64,000 nt of DNA from Platerodrilus igneus (GCA_036346225.1 JARFIW010001257.1:588001-652000); one strand, 5' to 3'. Counted from the stretch's first letter, positions 52,450 through 62,560 are shown. Numbers and translations are program-made. The notes: generated by a model from the letters alone, not told the origin.

Positions 52450-53184
52450 CGCGATTGTTACGTGCCAAAGATTTGGCACTTAAACATTTTTTAGTTTAGT
52501 CTTGCTGTGCGTGAGTTCGCGCCATAAATTCAAAAGACTTGGCGTGTATTTCCATCACGTCACAGTGCGTTTGCGCCAGATCGGATTGACGTGAGTGGCG
52601 GGAGAAAAAAGTGGGGAAGTTTTTCCGTGAGACGCTGTAACGTGGCTTTTTGCCTTTGAACTTCGAGTGCAGTGGACGTGCTTGGTAACGTATCGTATCG
52701 TGTCTTTATCTTATTATGTAGATTTCCTTGCCTCTGATTATTTGTCCCTATAACCTGATCTTGCCGTTCTCTACATATAGGAATTTGGATACGACCTGGG
52801 AGTAGTCCACGACCCTAGACGAACGAGTCCTGGGAGCAACTGCAACCGCCGTAGCTAGTCGGAGCCATTTCGAAGGACGCTAGGCGTACCCTCCGTTAAT
52901 TGTATTGAAGGGGCCATCAGCAGCCCTGATGGACGTCAACAGACGCCAACTTTAACTTAACCCCGCAGGAAGCCGTACCTCTTTATGTAAGTACCTTATT
53001 TGTTTATACTGCATTTCAAACATTTATATATTCCGTAATTGCGCGTTTAATTTTGCATGTTGGGTGATGGCATTGACAGATATGCGCGTTAATTTCCACT
53101 TATTGGATTAGAGCTACCAACTACCGTGGGGTCTAGTATACCGCGCTAGCGGAATTGTAATTATGAACGTTTAATTGTAAGAAA
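52450..53184 (+). repeat. Gypsy-2 3' LTR (recognisable part)
   Basis: Shares ordered blocks with LTR-F (20783-21372, minus) and LTR-E (61945-62520): TTACGTGCCAAAGATTTGGC, CGTGTATTTCCATCACG, a TTATGTAGATTTCC segment, TTTATGTAAGTACC and AGCTACCAACT. It ends AATTGTAAGAAA at 53184. Confidence 0.65.
52987..52992 (+). promoter_or_regulatory. Candidate splice donor in the Gypsy-2 LTR
   Basis: GTAAGT within TTTATGTAAGTACC. It is kept at the matching place of LTR-F (minus, plus-strand 20926-20931) and as GTGAGT in LTR-E (62382-62387). Confidence 0.45.
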
Positions 53185-53758
53185 CCTTCTGTTTATTGAA
53201 TCTGTTCGTTAAACGTGCTATATTAAAGTTTCATATAACATTAGCAAAGAAGGGAGAATATCTGGCAATAACGCTGTTTCTTCACTTATGCATCGCCTTG
53301 TTGGTGCCGGCAGCGACGTTTGTTATGTATAGTTATACTATACAATTACGTTACGGTTATTTAATTTCCAATTAAATTATTTGTCATTCTTATAAAGAGA
53401 TCGTTTATTTTCTTTTTCTGGCGAAAATAATAATTTATTTTTTGTGGAATAAAAAATTGCGTTGTATTTCTGGCGAGTGGAAAAACAGTTGAAAAAAGCG
53501 ACTATAGCAAACAAAATTTATAATTAGCGAGATTTAACGAGTTTACAATGCTTTTAGTATACTAGTCGCTAAAAAGCGACTATTTGCGAAGCCTATATAC
53601 ATATTCCTAACTGCGGATTTCGAGATAATTTTTGCTGTACACATGCATATTCAAGATCATGAGATCCAAACTCCAGATCTCAGAATCAGTGTATTTCTGG
53701 CTAAGCATATGCCAATGGTGAATTAATAGCCCATACTGAAATTTCTCGTATTTTCTGC
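53185..53758. other. AT-rich stretch without a gene
   Basis: Flanking DNA between Gypsy-2 and the SINE. Only short hairpins (for example TATAGTTATACTATA near 53328) were noticed. Confidence 0.5.
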
Positions 53759-53771
53759 TGTATATATCGTA

Positions 53772-54078
53772 TGGGCGGCTCCGTGGCGTAGTGGTATGTG
53801 TGTGACTACTACGCCCAAGGTCCCGGGTTCGAATCCCGACACGGTCCGCTTGAAAAATGTTAGGCGAGCATTTTTCACAAAAATACACCCTCGTTCGGAT
53901 GAGAGGTAAAATGGAGGTCCCGTGTGTGAGTGTTGTCACGCACGTTAAAGATCCCTACCTTGCTTGGAACAGCAAGGGTTCGGCAAAATTCAAAATTTTC
54001 CAGGTAAAAAAAAAAAAAAAAACTCGCTTCCTGGCCAATGTAGTACCTTCGGGTGGAGCATTGGAAAATCAAATGTAA
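53772..54078 (+). mobile_element. tRNA-derived SINE with 13-bp target duplications
   Basis: 307 bp flanked by perfect copies of TGTATATATCGTA (53759-53771 and 54079-54091). The head is tRNA-like: A box TGGCGTAGTGG at 53784-53794 and B box GGTTCGAATCC at 53826-53836, forming an internal RNA polymerase III promoter. A body follows, with an A17 tract at about 54006-54023 and an end of AAATCAAATGTAA. The tRNA of origin is not clear to me. Frames overlapping it are not genes. Confidence 0.92.
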
Positions 54079-54091
54079 TGTATATATCGTA

Positions 54092-56702
54092 AAGGGTTCA
54101 CAAGTTTTCTACCAGTTGGCATGCTATTTGATTTTGTATATATTGATGGATACTTCACGTTCAATATAAGATCCGAATACAAACAATGCCGCACGCATCT
54201 GCCTTGGTTGATGTTTTAACGGTTGTTAGGTTTTGTATATGTGTGAATTAACTTTAAAGTAATGCACAAACTTATTCGATTTATGACATGATAACTTGTG
54301 TTTTGAAAAACACATACTTTAATAAAAGGGTTGTTTATTGACGTTGAGATAATTTCAAATTTAAAACTTTTATGTTATTTGTGGGTAAACATTTTATCCA
54401 GTTATTTGAAGAAGCAATATTGATTCACCTCTCAACAATAACGTGCATCCTCCATTCCATATTTAATTTAAAAGGAAGAAGAATAAAAAATAAATCTTAG
54501 CAGTTACATAAACAAACATAGCTTAATCTTAAGATAAAAGAACTAACGCTGATACTTATAAGGGCTTAAAAAGTTATAGATGGATTATAGATATGCCAGA
54601 TAAGGCAAACAATACCATTAAAAGCATAAATAGAATGTGGTTTTCTTTGATACTGTCCTATGCGTTCATAAAAGTGACTGTTTGTCCCTAAATTTTCTCA
54701 TGAAAAGGAATGTTTATTTAATGTGATAATTTTTTTATTAATTTTGCTTTGAAATTTAACACGCTTTGAACATAAATGGCCACAAGTAGTTCAACATTTT
54801 TGTGATCATTATAATTATGAAAACAGCTTTATTATTTATAGATCGCTAACTTGCTGTTCGCACCAATATTGTCCGCCTTTAAAAATGTAATGGAGCACCA
54901 ACTTCACCCCCATTTCGTAAAATAACTAACAGGGAAGATGATTTTAATGAATTTTCATGCACCAAAGCTTATTCTTGATGCTCTCCTGGTTTTCAAAAAA
55001 CAGAAAAAGCTCCTGAAAACTCAACTGTCAACTTTCAGTTTTTAAATAACGAGAATGGCTATAGATAGTGCTTCATTAATGCTCTTTAATATGCCAAACA
55101 TCATTCTAAATACTTTCATGCTTTCGGGGAAAAAGTAAAAAATATCATGGCGAGGAAAAACTTAACAGTCTATTTATAGGATTCTTAAAACATGCCCATA
55201 CCTATATATTGTGCTTAGTTAGTGCTCTTTTGTCCTTCAAAGACAGCAAAATTTCAACAATACTAAAACCAATATTAATAAATAAAATTAACAAAAATGT
55301 AAAAATATACCTTGTAGATCGGAAATGTGTTGCAGTGGTGACATTCACATATGAAAATGTTCTAAGTGGTCACATTAATTGAGATTCAAGGAATATCTTA
55401 TAGTAACGGGAATATTGAAGAACCATGTTATTTTATTTAAGAAAATATCGCTCACTGGTATGTTATTAACAGAAAATAATTCATAGGCATTCGGTTAGAC
55501 AACGTACAACATATTCGTTTGTTCATTATCAAGAAATTAAAACTGTTCTGATAGGTTCTGCACTAAGATTAATTTAAGATCGTGGTTGTATTATTAAGAA
55601 CTTAGTTATTTTACATTACATTAAAGTTTGAACGAAAAATAATTAAGCACATTAACTTTTTGTAATTTTGTATTGCATATCCGATTATAGGTTGGCATTA
55701 ATTTTTTTCAACAGAAATACATTAGTAATGCCCTTTTTGTGAATTAAGTAAACCAATATTTGCAAGGAAAAATCTCAAAAAATTGAAATTAAATTCTATA
55801 TTTAGCATCCGCCATTTTGGTGGCAGTAAGCAGTAAAGTTCAATATTAGCTGTACCCACCTTCATAAAGAAACCAACTTGAATAGCGTCCAACATAAAGG
55901 ACAGTACAATACACTCACTTATAAGCAAATATAAAATCATTTAAAAACATACATTTAAAATCACTAATTAAAAAAACGAAAGCCTTGCATACACTGACAT
56001 CGGCTACTCAATAAAAATTTTATGAGTAATGTCCTATGCACGTTAACACCTAGCAAATATTTCATACTAATCATTTTTCATACAATACACCACAGTAAAC
56101 GGGCACGTTCAGGGAACAATAGCGCAGAAACTCTACAATACAGAATAACGATTAACGGTACCGCTAACTATACCTTCTTCAACGCTATATTACAACACTC
56201 CGACATTTATCAAGCCTTTAATTATTTCCCTTTAAGGCAGTGTTAGAATGCAGTATATAATATATAAACGAGAAATAATAGGTTAAATTAAAATGGTTTC
56301 TATTTTCAACGTTATACATGAAAAAGACAATTAAATGAACATAGAATAAGACAATTAAATGAACATAGAATTAGAGGCAGAACCTTTTAGTGAAATAGAA
56401 CACTCATTGTGCTACTAAACTACGAAGTTACGGCCAATAGCAAAAACCTATCGACAAACATACACTTGATGGCTGTTGGCAAATGTCAAAACCTCCGAAT
56501 GTTTTTACACATGGACGTTCGGGGAATATGAAGCCCTACAGCAAAACGTAAAAATATTGCACTTTAGTACTTTTTGTACCTAAACTCATTCATTAATTCC
56601 CATACTTATTTTAAGTTAATGTAATCCAAAACGCAAATTTTAACATTACACCGCACCGATTAAGAAAACGTCAATATATTATAAGCAAGTAGTACTCAAG
56701 GC
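54092..56702. other. AT-rich intergenic DNA, no gene found
   Basis: No frame with a domain, no terminal repeats. At about 56332-56378 a 23-bp unit (AGACAATTAAATGAACATAG) is duplicated in tandem. This is the longest stretch in the window without recognisable transposon sequence. Confidence 0.5.
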
Positions 56703-56710
56703 GTATAAAG

Positions 56711-56954
56711 ACGAGCGTCTCACGGCGGTAATGCCGTGGCTGCAATGACAGGTTAGGTTACTGTTAGAAATAGATATTATTATTAAAAAACACAAAACAC
56801 TTAATACGCATATCGGAACAGTCTGCAATAGTTTTAGCAACAACTGTTCTGATATGCGTCTTAAGGAATTTGTGTTTTTTAATAATAATATCTATTTCTA
56901 ACAGTAACCTAACCTATCATTGCAGCCACGGCATTACTGCCGCGAGACGCTCGT
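56711..56954. mobile_element. Foldback MITE with 8-bp target duplications
   Basis: 244 bp, almost wholly palindromic: two 112-bp arms (56711-56822, 56843-56954), about 90% complementary, around a 20-bp loop. Ends are ACGAGCGTCTC and its complement. Perfect 8-bp duplications GTATAAAG flank it (56703-56710 and 56955-56962). An 8-bp duplication suggests hAT-type (or Merlin-type) mobilisation; it has no coding capacity. Confidence 0.9.
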
Positions 56955-56962
56955 GTATAAAG

Positions 56963-57251
56963 TGCTAGGTTGTCTACAAACTCTTAGTCCATCAGTGGTG
57001 GCGCGCGGACTGAGTCAACCTGCTGCCAATTAAAACTTTCCCTTATAAATTCCACATAAGCAATGATTAGGATTCGCCTTAAAACATTTAAATTGAAAAA
57101 TTTGTGTTTGTCAAGGATGTCGGAATACATGTTTTATTCTGTGAATTTTAGTTGCTGTTAAAATTTGACGTTGATTTTTAAGCTATTGTTTACTAATTAA
57201 TAAATATTTGTATATATATATAGTTATGTTTTTTCTTGACCTTGTATTATA
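56963..57251. other. AT-rich spacer without a gene
   Basis: No repeat or frame of note apart from a short (TA)n near 57210-57222. Confidence 0.5.
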
Positions 57252-58447
57252 AATATCTTTGTTTTTATTCTTGGATGTTGGTCACTTTAAATGAATCTAA
57301 TTGAAAACGTTTTTGAATTCCAATTTTTATTATATAAATTGCTATGATATGTTTCGGTCTTGTGGACCGTTTTCTAATAGCTATAACATTACTACAATAA
57401 TAAATTGATGTAAATGACATTTAACTCACCATTAGTTCTATATAATAAATTAGAATTTCACATTATTTCAATTTTCAATGCTTCAAAAGCAGAGTATAAA
57501 TTCAAATGTCGGTTAGACAGTTGTGTCTAAACACCCGCCTTACCGGTGCTATACATTTAATAAAGAATTTTGAAACATTAAAATTAAAAATTATTTTGTA
57601 AAGGAGGTATAAGAATGTTTTTACTAAGATGCTAAGAAACTTTTTACTCTTTTATTATTTAATTAGATTTCGGTAAATGTTTGCAAAATTTTCTAGATCT
57701 GATTTAGAGTTTATGCAGTTAAAATTTCGTTGAATTTCAATGGTTTGAAGTATATTTCTTTTATTATCATTTGTTTCAGTATTTAAAATATTTATGTTTG
57801 TAAAATCAAATTTGTGTAATTTTTCTAAAGCGTGGGTGGCCAGTGCGGTGCATTTTTTGTTGTTGGTTTTGATCGAATATTTATGCTCGTATGTTCTTTT
57901 ATGGAGATATTGTTTGGTGTTTCCAATATAAGTTCCAGGGCAGTCCATACAATTGATTTGATAAATAATGTGTGTTTTGTTTTTATTTTCGATTTTAGGG
58001 TTGAGATTTGTGAAGAATTTTTTATTGGCATTGTTTGGTTTATGAGCGACATGTATATTGTGATTTTTTAAACATTTTTTAATTTTTTCTGATAATCCAG
58101 GCGTGTATTCTATTCCGATTATTATTTCTTTTTGTTTAATAGCATTAATATTTTTGTTGTTATTATTAAATATTTTATGAATTTTGTTTTTTATTATACG
58201 ATTATAAAATTGTTTGGGATAAGAATTATTGTTAAGAATGTTTTTTATTTTTTTAATGTTTTTAGTTCTATGTTTATTATGAGAAAGTTGGATAGCACGT
58301 TCAACTAGGTTATTTATTACATTCTTTTTATATTGATTTGGTACCATGGATTTGTAGTTGAGATATCTACCGCTCCATATTTTTTTATTATACCAGTTTG
58401 TGGTGATATTTCCATTATTATTATATTTAATTTGTAAATCTAAAAAT
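57252..58447 (-). mobile_element. Penelope-like element, 5'-truncated, minus copy
   Basis: Contains the Penelope C-terminal coding region and about 400 bp of 3' UTR. Its 3' UTR and the last part of the gene are repeated in inverted form at 58448-59334. It runs from the junction at 58447 to the 3' end at 57252. Confidence 0.85.
57341..57381 (-). ncRNA. Hammerhead-ribozyme-like motif in the Penelope 3' UTR (minus copy)
   Basis: Minus strand: GCTAT and ATAGC arms enclose GGTCCACAAGACC (a stem-loop like hammerhead helix II) followed by GAAAC. The CUGANGA core box expected before that stem is not there (TTAGAAAAC instead), so activity is doubtful. Confidence 0.35.
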
Positions 58448-58450
58448 ATT
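57655..58450 (-). pseudogene. Penelope RT end and GIY-YIG endonuclease (minus copy)
   Basis: The open frame starts at 58485, but its first 13 residues (MYSIPIIISFCL) are antisense of the plus copy. Genuine Penelope sequence starts at about FLDLQIKYNNNG, the distal RT segment, with TTNWYNKKIWSGRYLNY and VERAIQLSHNKHRTKNI. Then IGIEYTPGLSEKIKKCLKNH, HVAHKPNN, a Cys pair NCMDCPGTYIGN and the GIY-YIG-type TYIGNTKQYLHKRTYEH with its Arg and Glu, to a stop at 57655. The RT catalytic core is missing. In intact elements the endonuclease cuts the target for priming. Confidence 0.88.
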
Positions 58451-58509
58451 AAACAAAAAGAAATAATAATCGGAATAGAATACACGCCTGGATTATCAGA
58501 AAAAATTTA

Positions 58510-58933
58510 AAAATGTTTAAAAAATCACAATATACATGTCGCTCATAAACCAAACAATGCCAATAAAAAATTCTTCACAAATCTCAAGCCTAAAATCGAA
58601 AATAAAAACAAAACACACATTATTTATCAAATCAATTGTATGGACTGCCCTGGAACTTATATTGGAAACACCAAACAATATCTCCATAAAAGAACATACG
58701 AGCATAAATATTCGATCAAAACCAACAACAAAAAATGCACCGCACTGGCCACCCACGCTTTAGAAAAATTACACAAATTTGATTTTAAAAACATAAATAT
58801 TTTAAATACTGAAACAAATGATAATAAAAGAAATATACTTGAAACCATTGAAATTCAACGAAATTTTAACTGCATAAACTCTAAATCAGATCTAGAAAAT
58901 TTTGCAAACATTTACCGAAATCTAATTAAATAA
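58510..58933 (+). pseudogene. Penelope GIY-YIG endonuclease (plus copy)
   Basis: Same product as on the minus copy: CPGTYIGNTKQYLHKRTYEH, KKCTALATHALEKLHKFDF and ENFANIYRNLIK. An upstream stop and a one-base shift near 58600-58640 break the link to the preceding segment. Differences from the minus copy include K for T at FDFKNINILN. Confidence 0.85.
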
Positions 58934-59207
58934 TAAAAGAGTAAAAAAGTTTCTTAGCATCTTAGTAAAAACATTCTTATACCTCCTTTACAAAATAATT
59001 TTTAATTTCAATGTTTCAAAATTCTTTATTAAATGTATAGCACCGGTAAGGCGGGTGTTTAGACACAACTGTCTAACCGACATTTGAATTTATACTCTGC
59101 TTTTGAAGCATTGAAAATTGAAATAATGTGAAATTCTAATTTATTATATAGAACTAATGGTAAGTTAAATGTCATTTACATCAATTTATTATTGTAGTAA
59201 TGTTATA

Positions 59208-59248
59208 GCTATTAGAAAACGGTCCACAAGACCGAAACATGTCATAGC
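59208..59248 (+). ncRNA. Hammerhead-ribozyme-like motif in the Penelope 3' UTR (plus copy)
   Basis: Same 41-nt motif as at 57341-57381 on the other strand, with one change (CATGTC for CATATC). Confidence 0.35.
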
Positions 59249-59330
59249 AATTTATATAATAAAAATTGGAATTCAAAAACGTTTTCAATTAGATTCATTT
59301 AAAGTGACCAACATCCAAGAATAAAAACAA

Positions 59331-59334
<4 letters not shown>

Positions 59335-59366
<32 letters not shown>
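59335..59366. repeat. (AT)n tract
   Basis: Pure AT dinucleotide tract between the Penelope copy and the 402-bp duplication. Confidence 0.9.
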
Positions 59367-59371
<5 letters not shown>

Positions 59372-59868
59372 TTTTAGGTAGTTAATTACACAAGGTAAGT
59401 TGATAAATACTATCGTATAATAGTGAATAAGATAAAATAATAACTTAGACTTTTATGCAAAGCCCAAATGATCATTTCAAATCAAGCTAGTAATTGAAAG
59501 ATGGAAAATATAAGGTCTTGGACAGGACTTGAACCTGTATCCTGGTTTTGCCGGAACCATGCGTTTACCAATTACGCCACCGAGACCGATGACATAATTA
59601 GGAAATTTACAAATTTAAATCGTGTACACGACGATACATCAACCTAACTTTCAATTACGTTCGGCATTTTTGTCAGTCATATCTGACATTGTCAATTTTT
59701 GACTTATGCCAGTTATAGACAAGAAGCTACGCTCAAAATTACGGCTATAAGCCAAGTATTAAATATATAAATATTTTAGGTAGTTAATTACACAAGGTAA
59801 GTTGATAAATACTATCGTATTATAGTGAATAAGATGAAATAATAACTTAGACTTTTATGCAAAGCCCA
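59363..59868. repeat. 402-bp direct duplication, second copy truncated
   Basis: 59363-59466 recurs at 59765-59868 with two differences (ATAAGATAAAATAA against ATAAGATGAAATAA; CGTATAATAG against CGTATTATAG). The 298 bp between them contain the tRNA-like sequence. LTR-D starts six bases after the second copy, so it probably interrupted a tandem array. Confidence 0.85.
59514..59587 (-). tRNA. tRNA-like sequence, probable tRNA pseudogene or SINE head
   Basis: 74 nt on the minus strand that fold as a cloverleaf: acceptor GGTCTCG with CAAGACC (one mismatch), A-box TGGCGTAATTGG, anticodon stem TGGTT/AACCA around the loop CCGGCAA, T arm ACAGG-TTCAAGT-CCTGT. The anticodon would be GGC (Ala), unusual in eukaryotes, and position 33 is C, not U. 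These two points argue against a working tRNA gene. No poly-A tail or target duplication was seen. Confidence 0.5.
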
Positions 59869-59883
59869 TTTATTGCTATGATA

Positions 59884-60120
59884 ATCGAACCCCACGATTT
59901 GGGCTTGTCATATTTATGCTGTGTTAACTCCTGTTAGCCCCTACACTTGGACACAATATTTATGCTGTGTTACTCGCAACCCCTTTTTATTATATTATTA
60001 TTTAGCCCCACTATTGGGTCGAGCTATTTATGTCCTGTTACTTTCCTATAGGAAAAATAAAACCCTTGTTATTCTCGCCCCTCGGTTGGGCGGATATATT
60101 TATGCTGGGATTTATTCTTT
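59884..60120 (-). repeat. Tandem PBS-containing units at the 3' end of LTR-D
   Basis: About five degenerate units: PBS-like cores (CCCCACGATTTGGGC, GCCCCTACACTTGGAC, GCCCCACTATTGGGTC, GCCCCTCGGTTGGGCG on the plus strand) alternate with TTTATGCTGTG-type strings, the LTR terminus read in reverse. Some units are broken by TTATTATTATT insertions, as in LTR-A. Confidence 0.72.
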
Positions 60121-60734
60121 TATTACTCAAGCACTTGTAGAAATGTTAATTTATAATTTTCTTTGCCTCGACTAGCTGATTCAATTAAATAAAGCAATTC
60201 TACAATACACAGTATAATGATTAAATATTTACAACCTTTTTAAATATCTTCTCCCTTTTTAAATTATTTACATCTGTCAGATTTTTAGAAAATCAAGCCA
60301 GCAAACCAAGCTTTTTATTACATTTAGAGACTTTTTGAAACGTTTCAAGATGTCTATTACTTTTCATAAATTTATACAAGAAACCCCAATTTGTCGGCTC
60401 TTACACTTGGAATTATTATTGAGATAGAAACAGTTTTTAAAAATAATTCATATTAAAATATCCAACCTGAAGTGGTTCAGTAGATGCGCTGCATTCCCAA
60501 GAATTGAAGTCGACATCCAACCAAATTAGTATCCAAATCGTTATTGGTGAGTTTATTCCAATGAAAGGTTTTTTATTTCCGTAATAGAATATTTACCATT
60601 TTCAGAGATTATCAAATTGCTTGAACAGGCAGCATTCTCCAGAGTCTCGTATCCAAAATTGTATTTAAGATCGTAATTGATCGTTATTAAAAGCTTTAAC
60701 AGGAATCGTACCAAGATCTTTATTAGATTAAGAT

Positions 60735-60803
60735 TGTAATTGAGATGGTAATTAAGATGGTAATTAAGATAGTAATTAAGATGGTAATTAAGATGGTAAT
60801 TAA
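60735..60803. repeat. (GATGGTAATTAA)n minisatellite in LTR-D
   Basis: About five to six 12-bp units just before AAAAGCCCTGTT; the same place in LTR-A has a non-expanded AATTAAA-rich stretch. Confidence 0.8.
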
Positions 60804-61673
60804 AAGCCCTGTTCTATTTATTATTAGAAATGGTATAACTTCACTAAATCTGATCTACTTACGTCTTTAAAAGTACGGCTCGCTTGCACAATTATACACT
60901 CTTTTAAAATAATTTTTCACTTTAATTTCATTTACTGTTCACGTAAATATTTAGCACTTTCAAGTATAGTGACTGCCCAGTTTCAAAAGTATACTAACTT
61001 GATATTCAATTGTCATGATATTTATAGGATCGGCCCCTTTTGTTTGCGATTCGTTGACTCACGTGCTGGGCGACAACAAGTGTCTTATCTCTTGTTATTT
61101 TGGGAAACTTTACCAATTGTGTTGTTCACTTGCATGAAGCTATGCTAAAAATGTCACGTAATTCATTATAATACCTCACATTTGATTCACAAATCCCAGG
61201 ATCTTCGTCCAACAAGTCACGTACTATTGTTGTTGGCCTTATTCTAATCTGAATGGAATAAATTTGGTGTTTGTTTATTTCCTAATTAAATTAGATTTTT
61301 GAACAAATGTAATACTTTTAGATCACGTACGCTTTTTAAATAATGCATAATTTCTGCGTGCGTTTATAATGATATATTAACGCACCTTTTAAATATTTAT
61401 CTAGCCAATTCATGCAGGGTTTTCACTGATTTAATTTCAATGCGTTGCGTTACATTTTTAAATTCTTATCTTTGCTCGTAGCTACTCTTGGATATGTGTT
61501 TTAATCGCTTGTACTGCTATATACAGTGTGCTTTCAACTAATAATATTTATAATGACCTATTTACTCTTCTAATATCTGTAATTATGTGCTTTTGTTACT
61601 TGGGAGTTTCTTTTGTTTATTCTACAACCACTATGACTTAACGTACCCCTAAGTTAACCTTATAATTACAGCA

Positions 61674-61679
<6 letters not shown>

Positions 61680-61712
<33 letters not shown>
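61680..61712. repeat. (TA)n tract between LTR-D and LTR-E
   Basis: Pure TA dinucleotide tract of about 30 bp. Confidence 0.9.
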
Positions 61713-61715
<3 letters not shown>

Positions 61716-62560
61716 ACGTGATAAGGGGTCACGAGAGGTCAATGAAACCCAAATTGCACAAATAAATCCCACTAAAATATAAAAGAATCCTGAAAAACAC
61801 TGAAATTTCCATAAATTCATGGGTACGCCTTGTATAATACAAGCGTGCCTTTATTCATTCAAGTCCAAGCCAAAAACGCAAGTTGCGCGTGTATAAATAA
61901 TTACTATGTATGATATAAGCATATTGTAAATTAGTAAGTGTTACTTGCCGAAAATCGGCTATGTAAGCATTTCTGGTTTTAGTTTTAAAATATGTGACCG
62001 AAACCGCGCCAATTTTTCAAAAAATAGTCTTGTGCGTGCATTTCCGTCACTTTAGACAGTTGCGTCGGCGCCAGAGAATGCGCAGACGCGGAGTGCGGAA
62101 GGAAGTGGGCATTTTTTGTCACGTCAGGGACTAGTCAACAAAACGTCAAAAAGTGAGGTTGATCTGCGTCGTTTTTTTATCTTGTCTTCTTTTTCAGAAT
62201 GTAGGTTTCCTTTATCGTATCATATTATCGTTTCTCTTAACCTGGTTGATCCTTTATTGTACCGCTACACAAAGAAGAGGGAAAACAGAAAATCTGGTTT
62301 TAACGGGGGCAAAGGCCGAACCACGCCCAACTAACGCCAAGATCCTATAGCTGCCATGTTGTGAAGAGCTCCACATTTTGCGTGAGTACATTTTATCTTT
62401 TTCTTTTGTATGTGATACAAATTTGAGACGCAATAATGACGTAATACCTTGTTGCGCAATATTATGCACGGGTTTATTATGTTGCCAACTGTCGTAGTGG
62501 CTCTTATCAATTACGCGCGGGTCTTTAACAGCATACCTTAGACTAGAACATCGGAGTATA
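61713..62560 (+). mobile_element. Gypsy-2 LTR-E, solo or partial (plus strand)
   Basis: Blocks in the same order as the 53-kb 3' LTR: TTACTTGCCGAAAATCGGC (61945), GCGTGCATTTCCGTCAC (62034), a CAGAATGTAGGTTTCC segment, TTTGCGTGAGTAC (62377) and TTGCCAACTGTCGTAG (62480). The first supported block is near 61945; the TG at 61713 right after (TA)n is a possible LTR start. No gag or pol is attached. The 62116-62643 frames have no domain. Confidence 0.5.

Larger units (their letters stand above)
46657..53184 (+). mobile_element. Gypsy-2: internally deleted Gypsy element, plus strand
   Basis: Bounded by a 5' LTR remnant (46657-46772) whose sequence recurs at 53081-53184, the end of the 3' LTR. TGGCGCCC, a tRNA-Lys-type PBS start, follows the left copy at 46773. 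A 1.6-kb leader, then only the RNase H tail and integrase (48400-49773), a long noncoding 3' region with a minisatellite, and the 3' LTR. Gag, protease and RT are missing. No target duplication is visible because the 5' LTR is truncated. Confidence 0.65.
58448..59334 (+). mobile_element. Penelope-like element, 5'-truncated, inverted plus copy
   Basis: Mirror of 57252-58140 with few differences; it begins inside the gene at the sequence equivalent to 58140. The endonuclease part is read at 58640-58933 (MDCPGTYIGNTKQYL and on, same stop), preceded by a stop (AAAATTTAA at about 58501-58509) and a one-base shift. It ends at 59334 next to (AT)n. Confidence 0.85.
59874..61673 (-). mobile_element. 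Gypsy-A LTR-D, solo LTR (minus strand)
   Basis: On the minus strand it begins TGCTGTAATTATAAGG (61673) and ends TTATCATAGCA (59874). It is homologous to LTR-A throughout and has no internal region attached. The flanks TTTAT and TTAAT are close but not identical, so a target duplication is uncertain. It includes a (GATGGTAATTAA)n block at about 60735-60803. The 84-codon frame at 59921-60175 lies in the PBS-unit array and is not a gene. Confidence 0.75.

Noticed and set aside
56755..56770. GGTTAGGTTA resembling insect telomere repeat TTAGG
   Set aside because: Only about two units, and present symmetrically in both arms of the foldback MITE.
59514..59587. Functional tRNA-Ala(GGC) gene
   Set aside because: C at position 33, an acceptor mismatch and an anticodon rarely used in eukaryotes; listed as tRNA-like only.
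61713..62560. Promoter and first exon of a host gene, given GC-rich blocks and a GTGAGT donor
   Set aside because: The same ordered blocks occur in two other places tied to Gypsy-2, so an LTR is the simpler reading.
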